Positions 1-7,021 of a DNA stretch of 24,626 nt are shown in pieces (the stretch's first letter is position 1; each line of letters opens with the position of its first letter). A program made the translations under genes and the position numbers. The notes under the pieces are model-generated. The model was not told the DNA's origin. It was given only the letters and a program-made list of their open reading frames with translations, and searched no databases. This stretch comes from CALKWS01 sp048594865 (lineage in GTDB: Bacteria > Actinomycetota > Actinomycetes > Actinomycetales > Beutenbergiaceae), in contig JBMDWZ010000266.1 of the NCBI GenBank assembly GCA_048594865.1, positions 1 through 24,626 on the forward strand. Reading direction: 5' to 3'.

Positions 1-738
1 CCCGATGGTCGGATCGTGGTGGAAGAGTTCCTCGACGGCCCGGAGATCTCCCTGTTCTGCCTCTCCGATGGCACCACCGTGGTGCCGTTGGCCCCGGCCG
101 AGGATTTCAAGCGTCTGGCCGATGGCGACGCTGGGCCGAACACCGGCGGGATGGGCGCCTACTCGCCGTTGACGTGGGCCCCTGATGATCTGACCCAAGA
201 AGTGGTGGACCGGATCGCGCTACCTACGATCCATGAGCTCGCCAAGCGCGGTAAGCCGTTCGTTGGCCTGCTGTACTGCGGGCTGGCGCTCACCGATGCG
301 GGTCTGCGAGTGATCGAGTTCAACGCCCGCTTTGGCGACCCCGAAACCCAGGTGGTGCTCGCGCGGCTGGAGTCCTCACTGGCCACCGCGCTGCACGCCG
401 CGGCCACCGGCACCCTGGCGCAGTTGCCGCCACTGCGGTGGTCCGATGACGCGGCTGTCACCGTGGTCATCGCCTCACCGGGGTACCCGGCGAGCGCGCA
501 GACCGGGAGCGTCATCACCGGTGTCGCCGACGCCGAAGCGATCCAGGGGGTGCATGTGTTGCACGCAGGTACCTCCACCGACGACGACGGAGCCTTGGTA
601 TCCGCTGGCGGCCGGGTGTTGTCGGTGGTCGGTGTGGGTGCCGACGTTGCCGATGCCCGCCAGGTCGCCTATCGCGGTGTCGAGGCGATTACGTTGGACG
701 GCTCGCAACACCGCACCGATATCGCTGCGGGGCGCTAG
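1..738 (+). CDS. purD: Phosphoribosylamine-glycine ligase, C-terminal part (5' end outside window)
   Basis: GARS joins glycine to 5-phosphoribosylamine using ATP, the second step of de novo purine synthesis, in the cytoplasm. The frame is open from base 1, so the gene begins upstream. The 245 residues seen are a little over half of a typical protein of about 420. Visible signatures are VEEFLDGPEIS in the ATP-grasp domain, the GPNTGGMGAYSP loop, and EFNARFGDPETQ, which carries the metal-binding Glu and Asn; the C-terminal PurD domain follows. The TAG stop (736-738) lies inside a perfect 12-bp palindrome (731-742). The gene converges on the carotenoid operon, with 33 bp between the two stops. 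Other pur genes (purC, purS, purQ) lie about 12-15 kb downstream on the same strand. Identification is secure from motifs and length. Confidence 0.96.
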   Translation, partial: PDGRIVVEEFLDGPEISLFCLSDGTTVVPLAPAEDFKRLADGDAGPNTGGMGAYSPLTWAPDDLTQEVVDRIALPTIHELAKRGKPFVGLLYCGLALTDAGLRVIEFNARFGDPETQVVLARLESSLATALHAAATGTLAQLPPLRWSDDAAVTVVIASPGYPASAQTGSVITGVADAEAIQGVHVLHAGTSTDDDGALVSAGGRVLSVVGVGADVADARQVAYRGVEAITLDGSQHRTDIAAGR

Positions 739-758
739 CGCCGAGCTGGTCCAACCAG
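731..758. terminator. Possible bidirectional terminator between purD and crtEb
   Basis: Two adjacent inverted repeats lie between the convergent ends of purD and crtEb. The first is the perfect 12-bp palindrome GGCGCTAGCGCC (731-742), which holds the purD stop. The second is CTGGT-CCA-ACCAG (746-758). Neither is followed by a T-run on either strand, and the first has no unpaired loop, so an intrinsic terminator is only a possibility. Confidence 0.25.
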
Positions 759-771
759 TCGGTGGCACCGC

Positions 772-1662
772 TCAGGTCGACAGGTGCATCCAGATCAGCA
801 GCATCGTGACCCCAAAGCCCGCGACTTGGTTCAGCCACAGGAACCGGCGCCAGGCGGCGGTGGCCAGGGTGCAGGTGTCATCGGTGACGCCTCGCACCGA
901 CCACGTGTTCGCCAGGTAGGGCAGCACGAGGATCGCGGCCAGTGCTCCGGGCCAACCGGTAGCGAGCAACAGGACGGCTGCGGCGCCGTAGCTGGCGAAC
1001 ACGAAACCCAGCGTGAACCGGGCACCGAACTTCGCCGCGATGGACCCGATGCCGCCCTCGCGATCGGCGGTGATGTCTTGGATCGCGCCCAGGGCGTGGG
1101 AGGCCATGCCCCAGCAGAAGAACGCAACCAGCGCCAGCCACGCTCCGGCGGGCACCGGGGCGCCGGTGATGGCCACGCCGACCACCGCCGGGCCCACGAA
1201 GTGGGTGGAGGACGTCGCCGAATCCAGCAACGGCCGTTCCTTGAACCGCAAACCTGGGGCCGAGTACGCCACCACGGCAAACACGGTGATCGCTAAGGCG
1301 AGATTGGACGCCGTCGTCCCATAGATGGCCAACACCGCGAGAAACGGGACGTTGCTGACGACCGCCGCGATGATCGTGGTGCGATGCACCGATCGGTCCA
1401 ACACCGCGCCGTGGATGCCGCCCTTACGCGGGTTGCGCAGGTCTGACTCGTAATCAAACACGTCGTTGATGCCGTACATCAGCAGGTTGTACGGGATGAG
1501 GAAGTACAGGGCGCCGATCGCGACTAGCCACCACTGCACCGCGCTGGACTGCACGCTGGACAACACCAAGTAGGCGGCGGCGAAGGGGTAGGCGGTGTTG
1601 ATCCAACTCACCGGGCGCGAAGACAGTACGAGCGCGCCGGCGGTAGTGCTGGGGCCGCTCAT
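772..1662 (-). CDS. crtEb: Lycopene elongase, UbiA-type prenyltransferase
   Basis: This membrane prenyltransferase probably adds two C5 units from DMAPP to the ends of lycopene, giving a C50 skeleton such as flavuxanthin. The 296-residue protein has the two Asp-rich UbiA motifs, NDVFDYESD (66-74) and DITADREGG (196-204), which bind the diphosphate through Mg2+. Several hydrophobic helices lie between and after them. The ATG start overlaps the crtYf stop (ATGA). It is the last gene of the seven-gene operon, matching the position of crtEb in the Corynebacterium glutamicum crtE-B-I-Ye-Yf-Eb order. UbiA homologues also act on quinones and chlorophyll, so the lycopene substrate is inferred from context rather than from a residue. 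The symbol crtE2 or lbtC is used in other genera. Confidence 0.88.
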   Translation of the reverse strand: MSGPSTTAGALVLSSRPVSWINTAYPFAAAYLVLSSVQSSAVQWWLVAIGALYFLIPYNLLMYGINDVFDYESDLRNPRKGGIHGAVLDRSVHRTTIIAAVVSNVPFLAVLAIYGTTASNLALAITVFAVVAYSAPGLRFKERPLLDSATSSTHFVGPAVVGVAITGAPVPAGAWLALVAFFCWGMASHALGAIQDITADREGGIGSIAAKFGARFTLGFVFASYGAAAVLLLATGWPGALAAILVLPYLANTWSVRGVTDDTCTLATAAWRRFLWLNQVAGFGVTMLLIWMHLST

Positions 1663-1994
1663 TCTGACTCCCGCTGAACTGGTTGTTCCGGGGTGCCTGA
1701 CTGCTCCCGCTTACTCAGCAGTTCCCAGATCGCCGGCAACAGCAGGGCGCCGACCACCGGCCACGCGAAGTCTTCGATCGGCGCCAGGCCCAGGTGTAGG
1801 CCACTGAGGTGATCGGAGCGGTAGCCGAACAGGTCCACCGCGATCATGACGTTGTCGAACACGGCGGTGAGGATGATCAGCGCGGCCATCGCCAGCGCTG
1901 CCGCGGGCCAGAACCTCAGTGTGCGCCGGGAGGCGATGAGGGCGATCGGGATGACGAGCACGATCACGATCAGGGCCAGGCTCAGGTACGTCAC
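1659..1994 (-). CDS. crtYf: C50 carotenoid cyclase subunit, CrtYf type
   Basis: One half of a heterodimeric lycopene/C50 carotenoid cyclase, which closes the end rings of the elongated carotenoid. The 111 residues form about three membrane helices and carry the family motif APIEDFAWP (about residues 71-79) after an FDNVMI segment typical of the lycopene cyclase domain. The start is GTG at 1994, overlapping the crtYe stop as GTGA; its own stop overlaps the crtEb ATG. Both cyclase halves are needed for activity in known C50 clusters. The sequence alone does not tell whether the rings are epsilon, beta or gamma. The Ye/Yf assignment rests on gene order, this being the second of the two genes. 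Confidence 0.85.
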   Translation of the reverse strand: MTYLSLALIVIVLVIPIALIASRRTLRFWPAAALAMAALIILTAVFDNVMIAVDLFGYRSDHLSGLHLGLAPIEDFAWPVVGALLLPAIWELLSKREQSGTPEQPVQRESE

Positions 1995-2332
1995 GAGCCC
2001 GCCTCCGCTCGGCGCCGGGCGCGGTAGGCGAGCAGACGGTGCGCGCCGCGGTAGAAGACTAGGGAGATGTGACAGAAGAAGAGTATGAACGCCACTTCTT
2101 CGATCGGGAGTTCGGGGGCGATCTCCCAGCCGGTCATGTGCGGACTGGAACCCAGGTAGTAGAAGTCGTTGGCGATCGCCACCATGTCCCAGGTGAAGAA
2201 CGCCAGCGCCCCGACGGCGATGACGGCGGCGGCGCGCAACGGTGCGTCCCAGAACACCAACCGAAACCGGCGGTCGATGATCAGCATGCCGGCGGCGCTG
2301 ACGCCGAGCGCGAGTAGGTAAGCGAAGCTCAT
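1991..2332 (-). CDS. crtYe: C50 carotenoid cyclase subunit, CrtYe type
   Basis: The other half of the heterodimeric carotenoid cyclase. From the ATG at 2332 the protein has 113 residues, with about three membrane helices and the motif ELPIEEVAF, the counterpart of PIEDF in CrtYf. The open frame extends upstream to 2425, but that extension is inside crtI. The ATG at 2332 overlaps the crtI stop as ATGA, in keeping with every other junction of the operon, so it is the preferred start. The C-terminus is a basic, Arg-rich tail (RARRRAEAGS). Pairing with CrtYf and a place between crtI and crtEb support the role. Ring type is not determined. Confidence 0.86.
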   Translation of the reverse strand: MSFAYLLALGVSAAGMLIIDRRFRLVFWDAPLRAAAVIAVGALAFFTWDMVAIANDFYYLGSSPHMTGWEIAPELPIEEVAFILFFCHISLVFYRGAHRLLAYRARRRAEAGS

Positions 2333-3939
2333 CGGGAAGACGCCACCTGCGTTAACCCCGCAAGAGGGCCGGAACTGGTGTCCCCACGTAGCCGCTTCAG
2401 GAGGACCTCGGCGCTGATCAGACACATCGGCAGTCCCACACCGGGAACGGTAGCGGCTCCGGCGTAGTACAAACCATTCACCGCAGGCGAGGCGTTAGCG
2501 GTGCGCCACATCGCACTCTGAAATAGCGTATGCGCCGGCCCCAGCATCGAGCCCGAACGTGCCGAAAAGTTGGTGGCAAAGTCTGCGGGGCCAACGGTTT
2601 TGCGCACCACGATCCGGTCCGCAAGATCCGGCACACCGGCCCACGCGGCCACTTGGGTGATGGCGCGGTCCACGGCCGCTTCCACCGCCGGTGCCCCGTG
2701 GCCGTCGATCCCACCGGCACCGATGGTGGTGTCGGCGGGCACCGGGATGAGCACGAACAGGTTCTCGTGATCCGGCGGGGCGCAAGTGGGGTCGGTTCGG
2801 GAGGGGGCGCACACGTACACCGACGCCGGATCGGGCACCCGAGCGTCATCGCCGAAGATGGCCTCGAAGTTGCTGGTCCAGTCGTCGGTGAAGAACAGGT
2901 TGTGGTGCGCCAACTCCGGGACCCGACCGCGCACCCCGAGCATCGCCAGCACCCCGCCGGGACCGGGATCCTGCCGGTCCCAGTGCCGCTCCCCGCGCCC
3001 AGTCCCGTCTTTGAGCATGCCTTCAACGTGACTGACGTCCGTCGCCCCGACGACGACGTCGGCCCTCACCTCATGAGTCGTGCCGTTGGTGCTCACGGTC
3101 AGCCCGGTTACCTGGTTCTTTCGCCCCCGGCCGCCTTTGGCCGTGTTCACTTTCGACACCCGTGCGCCGGCATGCAAGGTGGCGCCGGCCGCCCGTGCGC
3201 AGCGCTCCAGGGCTTGCACCAGGGAGTACATCCCGCCGGCGGGGTAGTACACGCCGCCGGTCAGGTCCAGGGCGCTCATCAGGTGGTACATGCTCGGCGC
3301 ACGGTCGGGGCTGGTGCCCAGGAACACCGCGGGGAACCCCAGGATCTGCCGCAGCCTCGGATCGGTGAAGTCGCGGGCCACCCGCGATTGCAGGGATTGG
3401 CCCAGGAGTTTGGCCAGCGTTGGCAGGTGCCGCAGCAGCGCCGGCTGCGCCATCGCCGCCGGGGAGGCGAAGGAGGTGTACAAGAACCGCTGCACGGCCA
3501 TGTCATAGGTGTGCTGGGCCGAAGCGAGGTAGCGCAGCAGCTGCGCTCCAGCGCCAGGCTCGGCGCTTTCGAAGGTGTCGACATTGCGCACGGGATCGGC
3601 ATGGATCTGCAGGGCCTCACCTCGCTCGAAGAACACGCTGTAGGCGGGGTCGAGGCGTTGCAGCGGTACCTCGTCCGCCAAGCTGGTGCCGAGCAGGTCA
3701 AAGAAGTGTTCGAACACCTCGCGCATGAGGAACCACGAGGGCCCAGTGTCGAAACGGAAGCCGCCCTCGGTCCACAGGCCGGCGCGGCCCCCGAACTGCT
3801 CACCTTGTTCATAGAGGTGCACGTCGTAACCGGACTTGGCGAGCAGGGCGGCGCTGGCTAAGCCGGCAACACCGCCGCCGATGATCGCGATGGTGTTCTT
3901 CTCGCCCGGGACGCCCTCGCCCGTGACGCCGTTGCTCAT
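2329..3939 (-). CDS. crtI: Phytoene desaturase (lycopene-forming)
   Basis: This FAD enzyme introduces the double bonds that turn phytoene into lycopene, at the membrane surface. The 536 residues start with an N-terminal dinucleotide-binding fold, IAIIGGGVAGLASA (about 17-30), followed by the acidic end of beta-2 (YEQ) and GGRAG, all typical of CrtI. The FDTGPSWF segment and the C-terminal GLYYAGAATVPGVGLPMCLISAE block (split by the FAD-binding Gly residues) are also CrtI hallmarks. Length is close to the usual 500-550. The ATG at 3939 overlaps the crtB stop as ATGA, and the stop overlaps the crtYe start. A long plus-strand open frame over this gene is a GC-rich shadow. Confidence 0.95.
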   Translation of the reverse strand: MSNGVTGEGVPGEKNTIAIIGGGVAGLASAALLAKSGYDVHLYEQGEQFGGRAGLWTEGGFRFDTGPSWFLMREVFEHFFDLLGTSLADEVPLQRLDPAYSVFFERGEALQIHADPVRNVDTFESAEPGAGAQLLRYLASAQHTYDMAVQRFLYTSFASPAAMAQPALLRHLPTLAKLLGQSLQSRVARDFTDPRLRQILGFPAVFLGTSPDRAPSMYHLMSALDLTGGVYYPAGGMYSLVQALERCARAAGATLHAGARVSKVNTAKGGRGRKNQVTGLTVSTNGTTHEVRADVVVGATDVSHVEGMLKDGTGRGERHWDRQDPGPGGVLAMLGVRGRVPELAHHNLFFTDDWTSNFEAIFGDDARVPDPASVYVCAPSRTDPTCAPPDHENLFVLIPVPADTTIGAGGIDGHGAPAVEAAVDRAITQVAAWAGVPDLADRIVVRKTVGPADFATNFSARSGSMLGPAHTLFQSAMWRTANASPAVNGLYYAGAATVPGVGLPMCLISAEVLLKRLRGDTSSGPLAGLTQVASSR

Positions 3940-4811
3940 GAGTGGTTCCGCAGGGTGCGGCGCACCCGCGGCACCTTCGTTGCCGGCCGAACGAACGAGG
4001 TCGCCAACAGGCGGGCCTTGGTGGCATCGGGGACCCGGACCCGGGTGCGCATCAACTGCGCCGCGGGCGTGCGCGCCAGGCGCTGGTTGAGTTCGGCGAA
4101 CAGCGAGTGGGCCGCGCGCACGGCGATCTTGGGTCGCTGGGGGAGCCGTTCGATGGCGAGCGCGGCGGTGGCTAGGTCGGCGTCGATGTCGGCGATGACG
4201 GCATCGCGCTGAAGCTCGGTGATCTGCTCCCCGGTGAACTGCGGCAGGTACCTGCGGCCAAGCTGGTTCTGGTCTGCGGCGAGGTCGCGAAGGAAATTCA
4301 CCTTCTGGAACGCCGCTCCCAAACTCTGAGCGCCCGGCGCGAGTTCACCGAAGTCGAGTTGGGTGCCCACCAGGAACGAGCGCAGGCACATCAGCCCGAT
4401 CACTTCCGCAGACCCGTAGATGTACCGGTCCACCGACTCGGCATCGTGTTCGTGGGTGTCTAGGTCGGTGCGCATCGAAGCGAAGAACGATTCCACCAGG
4501 GCCGCGTCGATGTTGGCGGTGCGCGCCGCGGTGACGAACGCTTGGATCACCGGGTTGGCGCTGTGTCCGGTGCGCAGCGCGGTGAACGTTTGGTCGCTGA
4601 ACTCCTGCAGTTCCGCGCGCGCCTCCTCGGCGTCCCGCCCCGGGGTGTCGACGATCTCATCGGCGGTCCTGGCTAGGGCGTACACCCCGCGAATGCGATC
4701 GCGATTGCCCTGATCGAGCAGCCGCACCGCCCAGGAGAATGACGTGGAGTAGTAGCGGATGATCGCGGCCGCTGTGGCCCGCGCCGAGGCATCGCGGTGC
4801 TCAGCGCTCAT
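3936..4811 (-). CDS. crtB: Phytoene synthase
   Basis: Condenses two GGPP molecules head-to-head to phytoene, the first committed carotenoid step. From the ATG at 4811 the protein has 291 residues, normal for bacterial CrtB. The first Asp-rich motif is DEIVD (51-55) and the second is in RDLAADQNQLGRRYLP (Asp176 and Asp180), both binding the Mg2+-diphosphate of the substrate. The SFSWAVRLL segment near the N-terminus is also typical. An upstream extension to 4853 is possible in frame but would run into crtE; the ATG at 4811 overlaps the crtE stop as ATGA and is preferred. It lies between crtE and crtI in the operon, so substrate supply and use are adjacent. Confidence 0.95.
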   Translation of the reverse strand: MSAEHRDASARATAAAIIRYYSTSFSWAVRLLDQGNRDRIRGVYALARTADEIVDTPGRDAEEARAELQEFSDQTFTALRTGHSANPVIQAFVTAARTANIDAALVESFFASMRTDLDTHEHDAESVDRYIYGSAEVIGLMCLRSFLVGTQLDFGELAPGAQSLGAAFQKVNFLRDLAADQNQLGRRYLPQFTGEQITELQRDAVIADIDADLATAALAIERLPQRPKIAVRAAHSLFAELNQRLARTPAAQLMRTRVRVPDATKARLLATSFVRPATKVPRVRRTLRNHS

Positions 4812-5848
4812 GCGGCTCGGCCAAGATCCTGACCCGGGAGAGAGACCAGCCAATCACTGTAATGCGGTGGCAACGGTAGCGGTTCCAACAAGGCGGTCGC
4901 GGCGTGCAGTTCGGCCTCGGCAAGATCGGTCACCACTTGGGGCGCCCCGCTGTCTCGGAGCAGACGGCGCGCGGTCTGCAGTCCCGCCTCATCGAGGGTC
5001 GGGTCGCCGACCAGCCCGGCGAGGTCACTCCACTGCGCCGTGGTGCGGGCATGGGCGATGAGCGCGGTGTGCTTACCTTCACGCAGATCACACAGGGCAT
5101 CTTTCCCGGTGCGCTGCTGCGGGGCAAAGGCTCCGCGCAGATCGTCATGCAACTGAAACGCCAGGCCAAGGTGCGCCCCGATCGAACCAAGCTTGGTGAG
5201 CAGCTCCTTCGGTGCCCCGGCGAGCAGGGCGCCCCACTGCATTGGTAGACCGAAGGAGTACGGGGCGGTCTTGCGCCGGGTCATGCTCAGCACGGTTTCA
5301 AGGGACGCATCGGCGGTGGTGCTGAGCCGCACATCGGCCAATTCTCCGATGGCCGATTCGGTGATCGCCGAGCTCAGCAGACTGAGCACCGTGGGGATCA
5401 TCGGCGGCGGCACGGTGCAGCCGGCGGCGATTTGCATGGCGCCGGTCAGTGCGAGGTCGCCGGCCAGGATCGCTCCGGCGTTGGCGAGCCGGTCGGATTG
5501 ATCGGCAGTGAGGCCCGCGTCCAACCCTTGGTCCCGGTAGAAGCCAGCAACATTGGACTCACCGCGGCGCATCAGATCGCCATCGATGACGTCGTCGTGG
5601 ATCACGAACGCGGTGTGCAGCAACTCCGCAGCCGCCCCCAATTGCGCGGCGGCGTGCGCGCGCCTGCCGCCCAGCTCTTTATGGGTAGCGAGCACGATCC
5701 GTGGCCGAATCTTTTTGCCGCCCAGGCTCGCTCGTCGGACCTGATCCAGAAGCTCACGCGCTTGCGCGGAGTCGGTGCCATTGGCCTGAGCGCTGGCGCC
5801 GTCGATATATGCGGCGAGTTCGCGGGTGACGTCGTCAAGTGAGGTCAT
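4808..5848 (-). CDS. crtE: Geranylgeranyl diphosphate synthase
   Basis: A trans-prenyl diphosphate synthase that extends DMAPP/FPP with IPP to GGPP. The 346-residue protein carries the first Asp-rich motif DDVID (85-89) within HDDVIDGD, and the second as DDLRG (235-239) where many relatives have DDxxD. A Gly at the last place is common in actinobacterial IdsA/CrtE enzymes and is not evidence of loss. GGKKIRPR (43-50) supplies the IPP-binding Lys and Arg. The ATG overlaps the idi stop, and the stop overlaps the crtB start. The C20 product is inferred from the operon; the chain-length region alone is not decisive. IDI next door balances its two C5 substrates. Confidence 0.93.
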   Translation of the reverse strand: MTSLDDVTRELAAYIDGASAQANGTDSAQARELLDQVRRASLGGKKIRPRIVLATHKELGGRRAHAAAQLGAAAELLHTAFVIHDDVIDGDLMRRGESNVAGFYRDQGLDAGLTADQSDRLANAGAILAGDLALTGAMQIAAGCTVPPPMIPTVLSLLSSAITESAIGELADVRLSTTADASLETVLSMTRRKTAPYSFGLPMQWGALLAGAPKELLTKLGSIGAHLGLAFQLHDDLRGAFAPQQRTGKDALCDLREGKHTALIAHARTTAQWSDLAGLVGDPTLDEAGLQTARRLLRDSGAPQVVTDLAEAELHAATALLEPLPLPPHYSDWLVSLPGQDLGRAA

Positions 5849-6387
5849 GAGCCCAGGTGCCCGGAGGTGTGCAGGAGCGGAATTTGCTCACGTGACCACG
5901 GGCTGATCGCCCACGGTGCGGTGCGCGCAGTGGAGACCAAGTCGCCCGGGGCGACCCACCGCCACTGCTGCACCTCATCGGGGTTGGCGGCTACGTCGTC
6001 GTCGGTTCGGGCAATGAGGACCGGGCAGATCTCGTTCTCCACCACCCCCGAGGCGTCGGTCGCCCGGTAACGGAAGTCCGGCAGTGCGGGGCTGACGCCG
6101 GAGACCTCGACACCGAGTTCGAGTTGGGCGTAGCGGTGCACGGCGGCGGTGAGTGCTTCGCCAGGTCGCGGGTGCCCGCAGAAGGAATTGGTCCACACCC
6201 CGGGGAAGGTGCGCTTGGACAGCGCCCTGCGGGTGACCAGGACCTGCCCTACGGCGTTGAACAGGTAGGCCGAGAAGCCCAGGTGCAGGGGAGTGTTGGC
6301 GTCGTGGACACGTGAGCGGTCCGCGCTGCCCACGGGGTTTCCGTCCTCGCTGAGCAGGACGACGAGGTCGTGGGAAGTAGCCAGCAT
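5845..6387 (-). CDS. idi: Isopentenyl-diphosphate delta-isomerase, type I
   Basis: A Nudix-fold isomerase that interconverts IPP and DMAPP, feeding CrtE and the CrtEb elongase, which uses DMAPP. The 180 residues keep the complete active site of the E. coli enzyme with a constant offset of three: metal ligands His28, His35, His72, Glu117 and Glu119, and catalytic Cys70 in TNSFCGHP. The start is the ATG at 6387 with a GGAG ribosome site (plus-strand CTCC at 6393-6396) five bases upstream. It is the first gene of the seven-gene operon, and its stop overlaps crtE as ATGA. A C50 pathway needs extra DMAPP, which fits idi leading the operon. Confidence 0.96.
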   Translation of the reverse strand: MLATSHDLVVLLSEDGNPVGSADRSRVHDANTPLHLGFSAYLFNAVGQVLVTRRALSKRTFPGVWTNSFCGHPRPGEALTAAVHRYAQLELGVEVSGVSPALPDFRYRATDASGVVENEICPVLIARTDDDVAANPDEVQQWRWVAPGDLVSTARTAPWAISPWSREQIPLLHTSGHLGS

Positions 6388-6402
6388 GCACGCTCCAAAG
6401 AA

Positions 6403-6425
6403 AGTTCCTAGATAAACTAGATACT
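6403..6425. promoter_or_regulatory. Candidate operator between idi and the marR gene
   Basis: A 23-bp imperfect palindrome. The left half is AGTTCCTAG (6403-6411), the spacer ATAAA (6412-6416), and the right half CTAGATACT (6417-6425), whose complement AGTATCTAG matches the left half at 7 of 9 places. CTAGATA also occurs twice directly (6408-6414 and 6417-6423). The site overlaps the predicted idi -10 box and the predicted -35 region of the regulator gene, so one bound protein could block both. Length and symmetry suit a MarR dimer. Binding is inferred. Confidence 0.55.
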
Positions 6426-6442
6426 CGCTCAGGCTACTATAA
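6414..6442 (-). promoter_or_regulatory. Candidate promoter of the idi-crt operon
   Basis: On the minus strand, TTATAG (6442-6437) and TAGTTT (6419-6414) are separated by 17 bp, a sigma-70-like spacing. Transcription would begin near 6407, leaving a short leader with the GGAG site before the idi ATG. The -10 box lies inside the palindrome at 6403-6425. The -35 box is a poor match (3 of 6). Confidence 0.4.
6435..6440 (+). promoter_or_regulatory. -10 box of the MarR gene, probable leaderless transcript
   Basis: TACTAT fits the actinobacterial TAnnnT -10 pattern and ends six bases before the GTG at 6447. No Shine-Dalgarno-like sequence precedes that GTG. The mRNA would therefore begin at or next to the start codon. 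The box overlaps the predicted -35 of the divergent idi promoter. Confidence 0.5.
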
Positions 6443-6446
6443 CTAC

Positions 6447-6944
6447 GTGGACTCCGACTCTTCGGGGACGTACTGGCCGCAGTACCAGGACGTTGCCGGC
6501 GTACTTCAATCGCTGCGCCGCTTCCGGCGAGCCGATGATGCGATGCGCCGGGCGATGAGCGAACGCATGGAGATGAATGTCAGCGATATCCAGGCGCTGC
6601 GCTCGGTGGTGGCCGGCGAGCGGTCCGGGCATCCTGCGACACCCCGCCAAATCAGCACCGAACTAGGGATTTCCACCGCCTCCACCACCAAGCTGGTGGA
6701 CCGGCTGGTCAGCGCCGGGCACATTCGGCGAATCCCGCACCCCAGCGATCGCCGATCGGTGACGCTGACCGCCACCCCTAACGCCCATCGCGAGATCGGG
6801 AACTGGCTCTCGGCGATGCATGAGCAGATGGGTCGCGTGGTGCGAAGCTTCAGCCCCGAGGAACTCTCGCACATCGAGCGCTTCCTCAACGAGATGAGTG
6901 AAGTGCTCGACGGCGAAGCCGCCCCATCAGATCGCCCCTCCTGA
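6447..6944 (+). CDS. MarR-family transcriptional regulator, probable regulator of the carotenoid operon
   Basis: The 165-residue protein has the MarR winged-helix fold. The helix-turn-helix runs from about residue 65 to 92 (TPRQISTELGISTASTTKLV) and is followed by the wing with the conserved DRR at 101-103; helical dimerisation regions flank it. The GTG at 6447 is preferred because it lies six bases after a TAnnnT box and no ribosome site is present. It is transcribed away from idi across a 59-bp gap with one palindrome. In C. glutamicum a divergent MarR-type protein, CrtR, represses the crt operon and responds to GGPP; the same role here is inferred from position, not from residues. Its own gene is probably autoregulated through the same site. 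Confidence 0.85.
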   Translation: MDSDSSGTYWPQYQDVAGVLQSLRRFRRADDAMRRAMSERMEMNVSDIQALRSVVAGERSGHPATPRQISTELGISTASTTKLVDRLVSAGHIRRIPHPSDRRSVTLTATPNAHREIGNWLSAMHEQMGRVVRSFSPEELSHIERFLNEMSEVLDGEAAPSDRPS

Positions 6945-7021
6945 GCTCGGTGGCGCGATCCGTTCGGATGGTGACGTTCTAGCCAATGGCCCCGAGCTTC
7001 GGTTTGTACCAAGGTGGCCGT

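Noticed and set aside
2333..2425. N-terminal extension of crtYe
   Set aside because: It lies wholly inside crtI, is hydrophilic and unlike the family, and the ATGA overlap at 2332 matches all other junctions.
2530..3861. Plus-strand open frame of 443 codons opposite crtI
   Set aside because: Its composition (rich in His, Arg, Gly and Pro) is that of a GC-rich antisense shadow, and crtI on the other strand has full family motifs.
4808..5848. Loss of the second Asp-rich motif in CrtE (DDLRG)
   Set aside because: Gly at the last place is common in actinobacterial GGPP synthases, so it does not mark an inactive enzyme.
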